This document shows, in pieces, positions 25,708 to 33,303 of a stretch of 36,196 nt of DNA. The position numbers and the translations under genes are program-made. Under the pieces are notes generated by a model that made no database searches, was not told where the DNA came from, and saw only the letters and a list, made by a program, of their open reading frames with translations. The stretch is taken from the NCBI GenBank assembly GCA_036559705.1, contig DATBSP010000035.1:1-36196 (forward strand), in the 5' to 3' direction. Source of the DNA: Hyphomicrobium_A sp036559705 (GTDB taxonomy: Bacteria; Pseudomonadota; Alphaproteobacteria; Rhizobiales; Hyphomicrobiaceae). Every line of letters starts with the position of its first letter. The first letter of the stretch is position 1.

Positions 25708-27258
25708 TTAGCCGGTAAGGCCGCGGCGCGCTTCGGCGGGAAGATGCCGGTCGTACCAGCGCTTGAGGCCTGCCAGGCGCGGATGGGCGAGGTCGCGTTC
25801 GAGATAGCGCCATAGCCGGGGGATGTGCCGCAGGTAGCCGGGCTTGCCGTCGCGCTTGGCAAGCCGCGCGAAGATGCCGACGATCTTGGTGTTGCGCTGG
25901 GCGCCGAGCGCGGCATAGGCGAAGGCGAATGCGTCACGGTCGAATCCCGTCCCTCGCGCAGCGATGCCGGCACAGTAGCGATCGAACAACTGGGCTTCAA
26001 GTTCGGGTGCCACATCGACGCGCGCATCCTGCAGGAGTGAGACGAGGTCGTAGGCGGCGGGGCCGCGCATGGCATCCTGAAAGTCGATCACCCCGACGCG
26101 CGCAATGCCTTCGCGCTCCGGCAGCCATAGAAGATTGGGCGAGTGGTAGTCGCGCAACACCCACGCGACGGGCATTTTCGCAAGCTGGGCAAAGACATCG
26201 GCCCAAAGGGCGACGAATTCGGCGCGCTCGGCGTGGGGTACGGCGGTGCCGCGCAGGGCGGGCCAATACCAGTCGACCAGCAGCTCCGTCTCGATGGCCA
26301 TGGCGCCGGCATCGTACGCAGAGACGTGATGCGTTTCGTTGCCATCGACGGGCAGTGCCTGCGGCGCCGGGGCGTCCTGCAGCGCGATGAGCGCGTCGGT
26401 CGCCGCGCGCCAGAGCGTCGCCTGCTCGGCGGCGCCTGTCTCCACCTCGCGGCCGAACACGCGGTCTCCGAGGTCGTCGAGCAGCAGGAAGCCATTGTCG
26501 AGGTCCTGCGCGTGGATGCGCGGTACGGTGAGACCGGCCTCGTGCAAGGCATTGGCGACGGCAACGAAGGGATGCACGTTTTCGGCGAGGTGTGCGAGGC
26601 GGCTGTAGGGCAAGCCGTTGCGGATGGGGGGTCCATCCGGCTGACGCGGCCAGTCCATTAGGATGGCGCCGGGATGCGCGCCGCGCACGAGGCGACCGTA
26701 ACGGCGTACGGATGCGTCGCCCTGCAGGTAGTGCAGCTCGGCGTCGCCGCAATCGGCAATCAGCGCCCGCATGGCGGCGAAGCGTTCGAGGCGCGCAGCC
26801 CAATCGCCGTGCGCCGTGAGCGTTACGCGCCGCGTGGCACCGCCTCCATTGTCGTCAAGGCGCACCTGCAGCCGGTTCGCCGGCAGCCAAGTGCCGGCCT
26901 GCTCGGGCCATTCGACGATGGCGACCCCCTCCTTCAGCGCCAGGTCGAGCCCCAGCTCCTCGAGCTCGGACGACGCCCGCAGTCGATACAGGTCAAAATG
27001 CGCCACCGGCATGCGGGGTGTCGCGTAACTCTGCACCAGAGTGAAAGTCGGGCTCGGAATCTCCTCGCCCTTGCTGCCGATCAGCGCATGGATGATGGCG
27101 CGGGCGAGGGTCGTCTTGCCGGCGCCGAGCTCGCCGCTCAGGGCGAACAGGTCGCCGCGCCGCGCCACGAAGGCCAGGTGCTCGCCGAGGCGGACCAGCT
27201 CGGGCTCGCTGACGCTAGTGATGACTTGAGAAGCGGTGACTGGGGAGGAGGCCAGCAT
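25708..27258 (-). CDS. tsaE: Fusion of TsaE ATPase and AmgK-like sugar kinase
   Basis: 516 residues from ATG 27258 (MLASSPVTAS); the frame is open upstream inside divL. Domain 1 (about 1-155) is TsaE, the ATPase of the tRNA t6A37 threonylcarbamoylation complex: Walker A GELGAGKTT (42-50), SPTFTLVQSY, HFDLYRL, IVEWPE. Domain 2 (about 165-516) is an aminoglycoside-phosphotransferase fold: YLQGDASVRRYGRL, catalytic D370 in LRDYHSPNLLWL, and metal-binding D392 in IDFQDAMRGP. This second half matches AmgK, which phosphorylates MurNAc/GlcNAc at C1, and murU follows 15 nt later. The fusion is continuous, with no stop or ribosome site seen between the domains. It lies 13 nt after divL. Confidence 0.9.
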   Translation of the reverse strand: MLASSPVTASQVITSVSEPELVRLGEHLAFVARRGDLFALSGELGAGKTTLARAIIHALIGSKGEEIPSPTFTLVQSYATPRMPVAHFDLYRLRASSELEELGLDLALKEGVAIVEWPEQAGTWLPANRLQVRLDDNGGGATRRVTLTAHGDWAARLERFAAMRALIADCGDAELHYLQGDASVRRYGRLVRGAHPGAILMDWPRQPDGPPIRNGLPYSRLAHLAENVHPFVAVANALHEAGLTVPRIHAQDLDNGFLLLDDLGDRVFGREVETGAAEQATLWRAATDALIALQDAPAPQALPVDGNETHHVSAYDAGAMAIETELLVDWYWPALRGTAVPHAERAEFVALWADVFAQLAKMPVAWVLRDYHSPNLLWLPEREGIARVGVIDFQDAMRGPAAYDLVSLLQDARVDVAPELEAQLFDRYCAGIAARGTGFDRDAFAFAYAALGAQRNTKIVGIFARLAKRDGKPGYLRHIPRLWRYLERDLAHPRLAGLKRWYDRHLPAEARRGLTG

Positions 27259-27271
27259 GCATGGTTCACTT

Positions 27272-29803
27272 TTAAGCGGCGTTGCCACTGGCCGATAGCT
27301 GGCCCTCGGGGCCTTCTTGGGGCAGCGTCCCGGGAGGTGCTTTATCAGGCCGGCCGTGCTCGGGAAGGCGCACAGTGACGCGTGTGCCGTGCCCCGGCTC
27401 GGATTCGAGCGATACGGTGCCGCCATGCAGCTCAACAAGGCTTTTCACGATCGACAGGCCGAGGCCGGCGCCGCGGTGGCTTGAGCCATGGCTGCGGCTC
27501 TCGAACCGGTCGAACACCTTCCAATGCTGGTCCTTCGGGATGCCAAAGCCCTTGTCCTCGACGGCAAACACCAGCATTCCGCCTTCGCGCCGGCAGGAGA
27601 TGCCTACGGTGTCGCCGGGCTTGGAGAAGCCGACGGCGTTCGACAAGAGGTTGAAGAGGATCTGCCGCACGCGCGCCTCGTCGGCGATGAAGTGCGTGGC
27701 GTCCTCGGCGACGGCAATGTGCAGTGACAGGCGGGCGCGCTGGGCGGCTTCGCGAATGCCGAGGATGGCGGCGTCGATGACGGCCGGGACATCGACCGGA
27801 GCGAGCTTCAGCTCCATGGTTCCGGCGTCCATGGTGGCGAGGGTCAAGATGTCGTCGATGATGGCAAGCAGCGTCTTCGATGAAGCGGAGATGTCGCCGA
27901 GGTACTCGTGCTGCTTCTCGTTCAGCGGTCCGATGTGCGGATTGCCGAGCAGGTCACTGAAGCCGATGATGTTGGTGAGCGGCGTGCGCAGCTCGTAAGA
28001 CACGTGGCTGATGAACGCATTCTTCATGCGATCGCCGGCAACGAGAGCGTCGTTGCGCTCTTCCAGGGCGCGCTCGTAGCGTTTTGAATCCGTCACGTCC
28101 GCGAAGGTAAAAAGCGTGGCACCGTCGGGCAGCGGCATCGCGGCGTAGTCGATGATGGCGCCGTCAGGGCGTACCATCTGTCCGCTTAGCTCGTCGCGCT
28201 GCTCGGAAAACGAAGTCGCGGTGCGGCTGAGGCGTGCCCACGCCTGCGGGTCGTCATGGTGCTCGCGGGCTTGCAGGATGAACTCGTCGATATGGGGCTC
28301 CTCGGCGAGGGCGCGGCGCGATAGCTGCCAGATTTCGGCGAAAGCGGAGTTGAACAGCTTGAGGCGCCCGTCGGTGCCGAACACCGCGACGCCTTCCTTG
28401 AGGCTGTCGAGCGTTTCGCGCTGCACGCCGATGAGGACGTTGTAGTCGCGTTCCAGAGCCAGGCGCTCGGTCTCGTCGACGAACAGATAAGTGACGCCGC
28501 CGTCGGAGCGCTTCTCGGCGAGAACCTGCAGCGTGCGCCCGTCGGGCAGCAGCCATGTGTCGTCCTCGGCAGTGCCGTTACCGTAGGTGGCGAGGATATT
28601 GGTCTTCCATTCCGAGTAATTGACGACCTGCGGCAGGCGCCCCAGCTCGCGCAGGCGATCGAGCACCGTGCCTTCGGTCGGACGCGTCTTCAGCCATTCC
28701 TCGTCGAGCTGCCACAGCTTGCGGTACGCCTCGTTGAAGAACACGAGCTGCTGTTGCGCATTGAAGATGGCGACGGCGGTGGCGACGCGGTCGAGGGTGC
28801 GGTCGTAGGGAACCGCCTGGCGCTCGAGCTCACCTTGCGTCTTCTCGATGGCCATGACGTCAACGGCCGCGGCGGCCGTCGCGTCCTCGAAGGGCAATAC
28901 GGTCACGTCGTGCGGCCGGCGCTCGCCGCCGACGATGAGGGGGATGCGGCTGCGGTAGCTTTCGCCGCGCGCCAGAACGCGTGCCGCGGCCCGGCGCTGG
29001 CGTTGCTCCAAGAGCTCGATCTGGCGCTCCTGCACCTCGCTGCGGCTGCGCGCCTCGACCGCCCGCACGTAGGCGTTGTTGACCCATGTCAGGCGCCCGT
29101 CCTTGCTGCGCAGCCAGACGGGGATGGGCAGGGCATCGAGCAACGCGCGGCTGGCGCGCACTTCGCGGGCAAGGCGCTGATGCTGGGCGAGGATGCGCGC
29201 GACCTCGTGGCGGTGTCCGGCAACGTCGCGGAAGCGCAGGACGGCGCGTCCACCGGCGGTACGTCCCTCGGCTTCGACGTGGCCGCCGGCGATGGTGCGC
29301 ACGATGATGTTGAACGGCTTGCCCGAGGTGAACAGGGCATCGAGGGCCGGCTTGAGGGCAGCGGCCGAGCTCGGCTCCAGCCAGTGGCCGAAGCGCAGAA
29401 ACTTGTCCGGACTGTCGGGGAGGCCGGGAATGCCCTTCAGAGTGTGGGCGACGACGCGCAGCGGCTGGTTCTGCTCCCAGAAAAGCAGGATCTGCGGCTC
29501 GGCGCGGATGATCGAATCGGCGGCGGCGAGGCTGCGCTTGAGACCGCTCGCCTCGGCGACGGCGCGCCGCTCATCGCGCTTGGCGCGCACCACCGTCAGC
29601 CAGATCAGCGCGGCGGCGAGGAGGGCGATGCCGCCGATGAAGGCAGCCGCTGCGACCGGCCTCGAGCCGAGCAACGACAGGGGCAGCGCGTCGCCGATGG
29701 CAATCCCGGCCGCGAGGACGAGCACGCAGGCAAGGCTCGCCGCGACGAGAGCGGTGAGCTCGCGTGATTTTCCTGCCGGTCGTGGTATGGAGGCTGATTG
29801 CAT
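27272..29803 (-). CDS. divL: DivL-type PAS kinase with tyrosine at the phosphoacceptor site
   Basis: 843 residues, starting at ATG 29803. DivL is a cell-cycle pseudokinase that controls CckA and hence CtrA, and reads DivK. Seen: two N-terminal membrane helices (about 15-37 and 50-72); four PAS-like segments (about 100-195, 215-310, 335-445, 460-570); the H-box as SHVSYELRTPLT with Tyr603 where histidine normally stands (codon TAC at 27997-27995); DHp helix; and an intact-looking ATPase domain with NLLSNAVGFS, EDKGFGIP and GAGLGLSIVKS. The Tyr substitution is the hallmark of Caulobacter DivL. First gene of the tightly spaced divL-tsaE-murU-addB-addA series. Confidence 0.92.
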   Translation of the reverse strand: MQSASIPRPAGKSRELTALVAASLACVLVLAAGIAIGDALPLSLLGSRPVAAAAFIGGIALLAAALIWLTVVRAKRDERRAVAEASGLKRSLAAADSIIRAEPQILLFWEQNQPLRVVAHTLKGIPGLPDSPDKFLRFGHWLEPSSAAALKPALDALFTSGKPFNIIVRTIAGGHVEAEGRTAGGRAVLRFRDVAGHRHEVARILAQHQRLAREVRASRALLDALPIPVWLRSKDGRLTWVNNAYVRAVEARSRSEVQERQIELLEQRQRRAAARVLARGESYRSRIPLIVGGERRPHDVTVLPFEDATAAAAVDVMAIEKTQGELERQAVPYDRTLDRVATAVAIFNAQQQLVFFNEAYRKLWQLDEEWLKTRPTEGTVLDRLRELGRLPQVVNYSEWKTNILATYGNGTAEDDTWLLPDGRTLQVLAEKRSDGGVTYLFVDETERLALERDYNVLIGVQRETLDSLKEGVAVFGTDGRLKLFNSAFAEIWQLSRRALAEEPHIDEFILQAREHHDDPQAWARLSRTATSFSEQRDELSGQMVRPDGAIIDYAAMPLPDGATLFTFADVTDSKRYERALEERNDALVAGDRMKNAFISHVSYELRTPLTNIIGFSDLLGNPHIGPLNEKQHEYLGDISASSKTLLAIIDDILTLATMDAGTMELKLAPVDVPAVIDAAILGIREAAQRARLSLHIAVAEDATHFIADEARVRQILFNLLSNAVGFSKPGDTVGISCRREGGMLVFAVEDKGFGIPKDQHWKVFDRFESRSHGSSHRGAGLGLSIVKSLVELHGGTVSLESEPGHGTRVTVRLPEHGRPDKAPPGTLPQEGPEGQLSASGNAA

Positions 29804-29968
29804 CGGGGTCCGTCAAGATCGGGGGGAACCCGAGGCCAAAGACGCAACGAGCAACGGACAAAGGCCCGGCGGCATCGCCCCCGCGAAGAGGCGAATCATT
29901 TCGATTATGCGGAGTGGGGGAGGTCGTGGCCAGACGCGCGCGACTAGAGGCAGTCGGCAGCGCGGCGT

Positions 29969-29992
29969 TTGCCGGTATGGTGCTGCCGGCAA
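29969..29992 (-). terminator. Hairpin after ahcY
   Basis: Inverted repeat TTGCCGG/CCGGCAA (29969-29975 and 29986-29992) 25 nt past the ahcY stop, with a 10-nt loop and no T-run. It could be a 3' stabilising hairpin or weak terminator between ahcY and divL. The rest of the 213-nt gap shows nothing I can name. Confidence 0.3.
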
Positions 29993-30016
29993 GCCGCATG
30001 CGCTGCTTGAGATTGC

Positions 30017-31420
<1,404 letters not shown>

Positions 31421-31441
31421 GAGCTTGGCTCCTTGCGGCTA

Positions 31442-31520
31442 GGGCGGTGGCGGCGCCGCCCGCCCGCTCGCGGCGGGGTTGGCACCCTTGGTTGCCCCAC
31501 TTCTAGCGGGGCGCCGCCGG
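31442..31520 (-). ncRNA. Structured leader of ahcY, SAM-clan-like core (candidate)
   Basis: Read on the minus strand, 31513-31475 forms a hairpin GCCCC/GGGGC with loop GCUAGAAGU, followed directly by AACCAAGGGUGCCAACCCC. The combination of a GCCC..GGGGCAACC hairpin and a following GGUGCCAA recalls the P3/P4 core of SAM-I/SAM-IV riboswitches. An outer stem GCGGCG/CGCCGC can enclose it. The same 3' strand could instead pair with GCGGGCGGG (31461-31469), and a further hairpin (31442-31465) lies just before the ribosome site, so mutually exclusive folds are possible. The kink-turn arm of SAM-I is not seen. Candidate only. Confidence 0.35.
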
Positions 31521-31524
31521 GACC

Positions 31525-31559
31525 GCAACAAGATATAAACAAGTCCTTATATGTGTTGC
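31525..31559 (-). promoter_or_regulatory. Imperfect inverted repeat upstream of ahcY (possible operator)
   Basis: GCAACA-AG-ATATAA (31525-31538) and its mirror TTATAT-G-TGTTGC (31547-31559) are separated by 8 nt. It is AT-rich in a GC-rich context and 105 nt before the ahcY start. This fits an operator for a dimeric repressor overlapping a promoter. SahR, the SAH-responsive ArsR-family regulator, would be a natural candidate by position, but the site was not matched to its motif. Confidence 0.4.
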
Positions 31560-31560
31560 C

Positions 31561-31866
31561 GTGCTCATGACGGACGGTGATTACAACACGGAATACACGG
31601 CCGACGGCATCAACGGCTCGCCTGGCGCCGGCAGCACACCGGCCAACGCCAGTTCAGCATGCAGGCCGAAGAACTCTGCGAGGCCATGAAGGACAAAGGC
31701 ATCGAAGTTTATGGTCGGCTTCCAGGTGAGTTCGAACGCCGCTAACTTGCTGAAGAAATGCGCCACGGATCCGCTTTGGTTCTACGATGCAAAGAGCCCC
31801 GAGCAGTTGGCGCAATCTTACCGCGACATCGCGCTAAAGCTGTCGGCGCTCTACTTGGCGAAGTAG
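31561..31866 (+). pseudogene. Remnant of a TadG-like pilus assembly protein (vWA C-terminus)
   Basis: About 100 codons spread over three pieces. Piece 1 (31561-~31645): VLMTDGDYNTEYTADGING. Piece 2 (~31644-31712), another frame: QFSMQAEELCEAMKDKGIEV. Piece 3 (31714-31866): VGFQVSSNAANLLKKCATD, then the FYDAKSPEQLAQSYRDIALK segment, ending LAK and TAG. In series these match the C-terminal end of TadG-type proteins (vWA domain; MTDG, IEVYTVGF, CATD, FYDAxS, DIALKL). Restoring two bases at 31713 would give the usual VYTVGF. Two frameshifts plus the missing N-terminal part mean it is not functional. It is unrelated to its neighbours and followed by an intact terminator. Confidence 0.85.
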
Positions 31867-31884
31867 GGCCAAACACGAGCATCA

Positions 31885-31912
31885 GGGAGCGCAGCGAAGC
31901 GCTCCCATTTTT
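31885..31912 (+). terminator. Intrinsic terminator following the TadG remnant
   Basis: A perfect 8-bp stem GGGAGCGC/GCGCTCCC (31885-31892 with 31899-31906), loop AGCGAA, then ATTTTT. It points along the plus strand, the direction of the broken gene, 18 nt past its stop, and so is probably that gene's original terminator. Confidence 0.85.
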
Positions 31913-31914
31913 CG

Positions 31915-31964
31915 TGCATCTTCGATGCAACCCTTTTCATGCATCTTCGATGCAATCCTCGCCG
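31915..31964. repeat. Tandem 25-bp duplication across the HPr stop codon
   Basis: TGCATCTTCGATGCA occurs at 31915-31929 and 31940-31954, a spacing of 25 bp; the flanks also match in part (CTTTTC / TTTTTCG on the plus strand). The unit is itself an inverted repeat (TGCATC/GATGCA, TTC loop). The right copy encodes the last codons of HPr (CIEDA) and the left copy lies just past the stop. Confidence 0.85.
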
Positions 31965-32242
31965 AAGCCGTCCTCGACGAGAGCGATCAGCGCCTGCAGC
32001 GCCTCGGGGCCCTGTGGCCCCTGGGCGGTCATGTGCAGGATCGAGCCGGGGCCGGCCGCCAGCATCATCAGGCCCATGATCGACGTGCCGCCGACCGCGT
32101 GGCCGTCGCGCGTCACGGTGATGATCGCGTCATAGCTCTCGGCGCACTTCACGAATTTGGCCGAGGCGCGGGCGTGCAGACCCTTGCGGTTACGGATGGT
32201 GACTACCGCCTCGGGGCGCGTGCTGTCCTTGATCTCTGGCAT
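31937..32242 (-). CDS. HPr-like phosphocarrier protein
   Basis: 101 residues. HPr carries a phosphate on histidine between EI and EIIA of the phosphotransferase system, and can be phosphorylated on serine by HprK. Seen: GLHARASAKF with phospho-His23, and the serine site in GGTSIMGLMML (S54). The last five residues (CIEDA) are coded by a repeated 25-bp unit, so the C-terminus may be slightly altered. It starts 5 nt after the EIIA stop; the TAAGG at that stop doubles as its ribosome site. No sugar-specific EIIB/EIIC gene is seen, as is typical of the regulatory PTS of these bacteria. Confidence 0.95.
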   Translation of the reverse strand: MPEIKDSTRPEAVVTIRNRKGLHARASAKFVKCAESYDAIITVTRDGHAVGGTSIMGLMMLAAGPGSILHMTAQGPQGPEALQALIALVEDGFGEDCIEDA

Positions 32243-32247
32243 TTGCC

Positions 32248-32658
32248 TTACGCAGAACCTTCGCCCGACAGCTCCTGACTGGCGACCTTGATGTATTTGC
32301 GGCCCGCCTCGCGCGCGCTCACCACCGCGTCAGCTAGCGGCATCTCGCTGCGCACGCTGGCGAGCTTGACGAGGATCGGCAAGTTGATCCCCGCGATCAC
32401 TTCGACGTTCGCCTCATCCATCACCGAGATGGCGAGATTGGACGGTGTGCCCCCGAACATATCCGTAAGGACGATGACGCCGTCGCCCGTATCGGTGCGG
32501 TGAATGGCGTCGACGATTTGCCCGCGGCGCAAAGTGGCATCGTCGTCGGGCCCGATCGAAACGGTCTCCAGTTGCGCCTGCGGTCCCACCACGTGCTCGA
32601 GCGCCGCGCGGAATTCTAGCGCCAGCCCGCAGTGCGTGACGATGACAAGTCCGATCAT
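32248..32658 (-). CDS. PTS EIIA of the mannose family
   Basis: 136 residues, ATG 32658. EIIA-Man accepts phosphate from HPr on a histidine. Seen: MIGLVIVTHCG with His9 at the phosphorylation site, LTDMFGGTPSNLA (family motif around 65-77), and INLPILVKLAS. In alphaproteobacteria this protein works in regulation, without a transport permease. A weak promoter-like pair (TTGCGC, 16 nt, TAAATT; 32810-32783 on the minus strand) lies in the 174-nt gap after hprK, so the EIIA-HPr pair may have its own promoter. Confidence 0.94.
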   Translation of the reverse strand: MIGLVIVTHCGLALEFRAALEHVVGPQAQLETVSIGPDDDATLRRGQIVDAIHRTDTGDGVIVLTDMFGGTPSNLAISVMDEANVEVIAGINLPILVKLASVRSEMPLADAVVSAREAGRKYIKVASQELSGEGSA

Positions 32659-32832
32659 GAATTAAAGCCGATCTCGTCTCTTGCCCGTTCCACAGCGGAG
32701 CACGGGCCTGACCGTGGGGATCGTTGACTGCGGCTGCGCCGGTATTCCCCTAGCCGCGGGGAGCCCTTTGGCGGCGCGGCAGAATTTACAAGTGTTCGGC
32801 CAGGGCGCAAGAGGATTGTGGTGTCATGTTTC

Positions 32833-33303
32833 TTAGGGTTTGCCCGGCATTTGAGCCGCCTGCGCAAGGGCCAGGAGCAGCTTCACCGGGGCCGCCGCCT
32901 CGAACGGGGACAAGCGGAACAGTGGCAGGCTGACACCCAGTAGGTCCCGCCGGGGCGGGGGGTCGGGAAGTCGATCGACGGCCTCTGGAGATACTAGCTC
33001 GGCGATGAGTGCCAAGGCGGCGCTCCGTTCGAAAGGGACCTCGACGACGCCCAATCCGCGCACCTCGAGCTTGCCGAGAATGGTTTCCGGCGCCTCGACC
33101 AGCAGGCGGTCTCCGTCCAGCGAGATCAACACCCAGTCGTCGGCGATGAGATGAGCCGGAAGCGGAATAAGGGTGGTCGGAGCAACGGCGAGGCAGCGCA
33201 ACGCAAGATCGGATTTTCCAGCGCCCGAGGGGCCGATGATCAGAGCGGCGCTGCCGCCCATGGCGATCGCCGTGCCGTGGTGCGTTTCAGCTGCGTCGCC
33301 CAC
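32833..33303 (-). CDS. hprK: HPr kinase/phosphorylase, short alphaproteobacterial form
   Basis: 156 residues from GTG 33303, chosen because GGAGGGG lies 6 nt upstream and the domain starts right after; this start is inside the end of chvG (17-nt overlap). The frame runs further upstream but in the region of chvG only. HprK phosphorylates and dephosphorylates HPr at serine. Seen: Walker A GPSGAGKS (24-31), LIADDWVLI (the catalytic Asp region), and EVRGLGVVEVPF (HprK signature). It consists only of the C-terminal catalytic domain, with no N-terminal domain, which is normal in rhizobia. Confidence 0.92.
   Translation of the reverse strand: MGDAAETHHGTAIAMGGSAALIIGPSGAGKSDLALRCLAVAPTTLIPLPAHLIADDWVLISLDGDRLLVEAPETILGKLEVRGLGVVEVPFERSAALALIAELVSPEAVDRLPDPPPRRDLLGVSLPLFRLSPFEAAAPVKLLLALAQAAQMPGKP

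Noticed and set aside
31581..31766. 61-codon minus-strand frame (MAHFFSKLAAFE...) between ahcY and HPr
   Set aside because: It is the reverse complement of the TadG remnant, whose plus-strand reading makes clear protein sense.
32655..32867. 70-codon minus-strand frame between hprK and EIIA
   Set aside because: Arg/Ser-rich, overlaps both neighbours, no ribosome site or recognisable domain.
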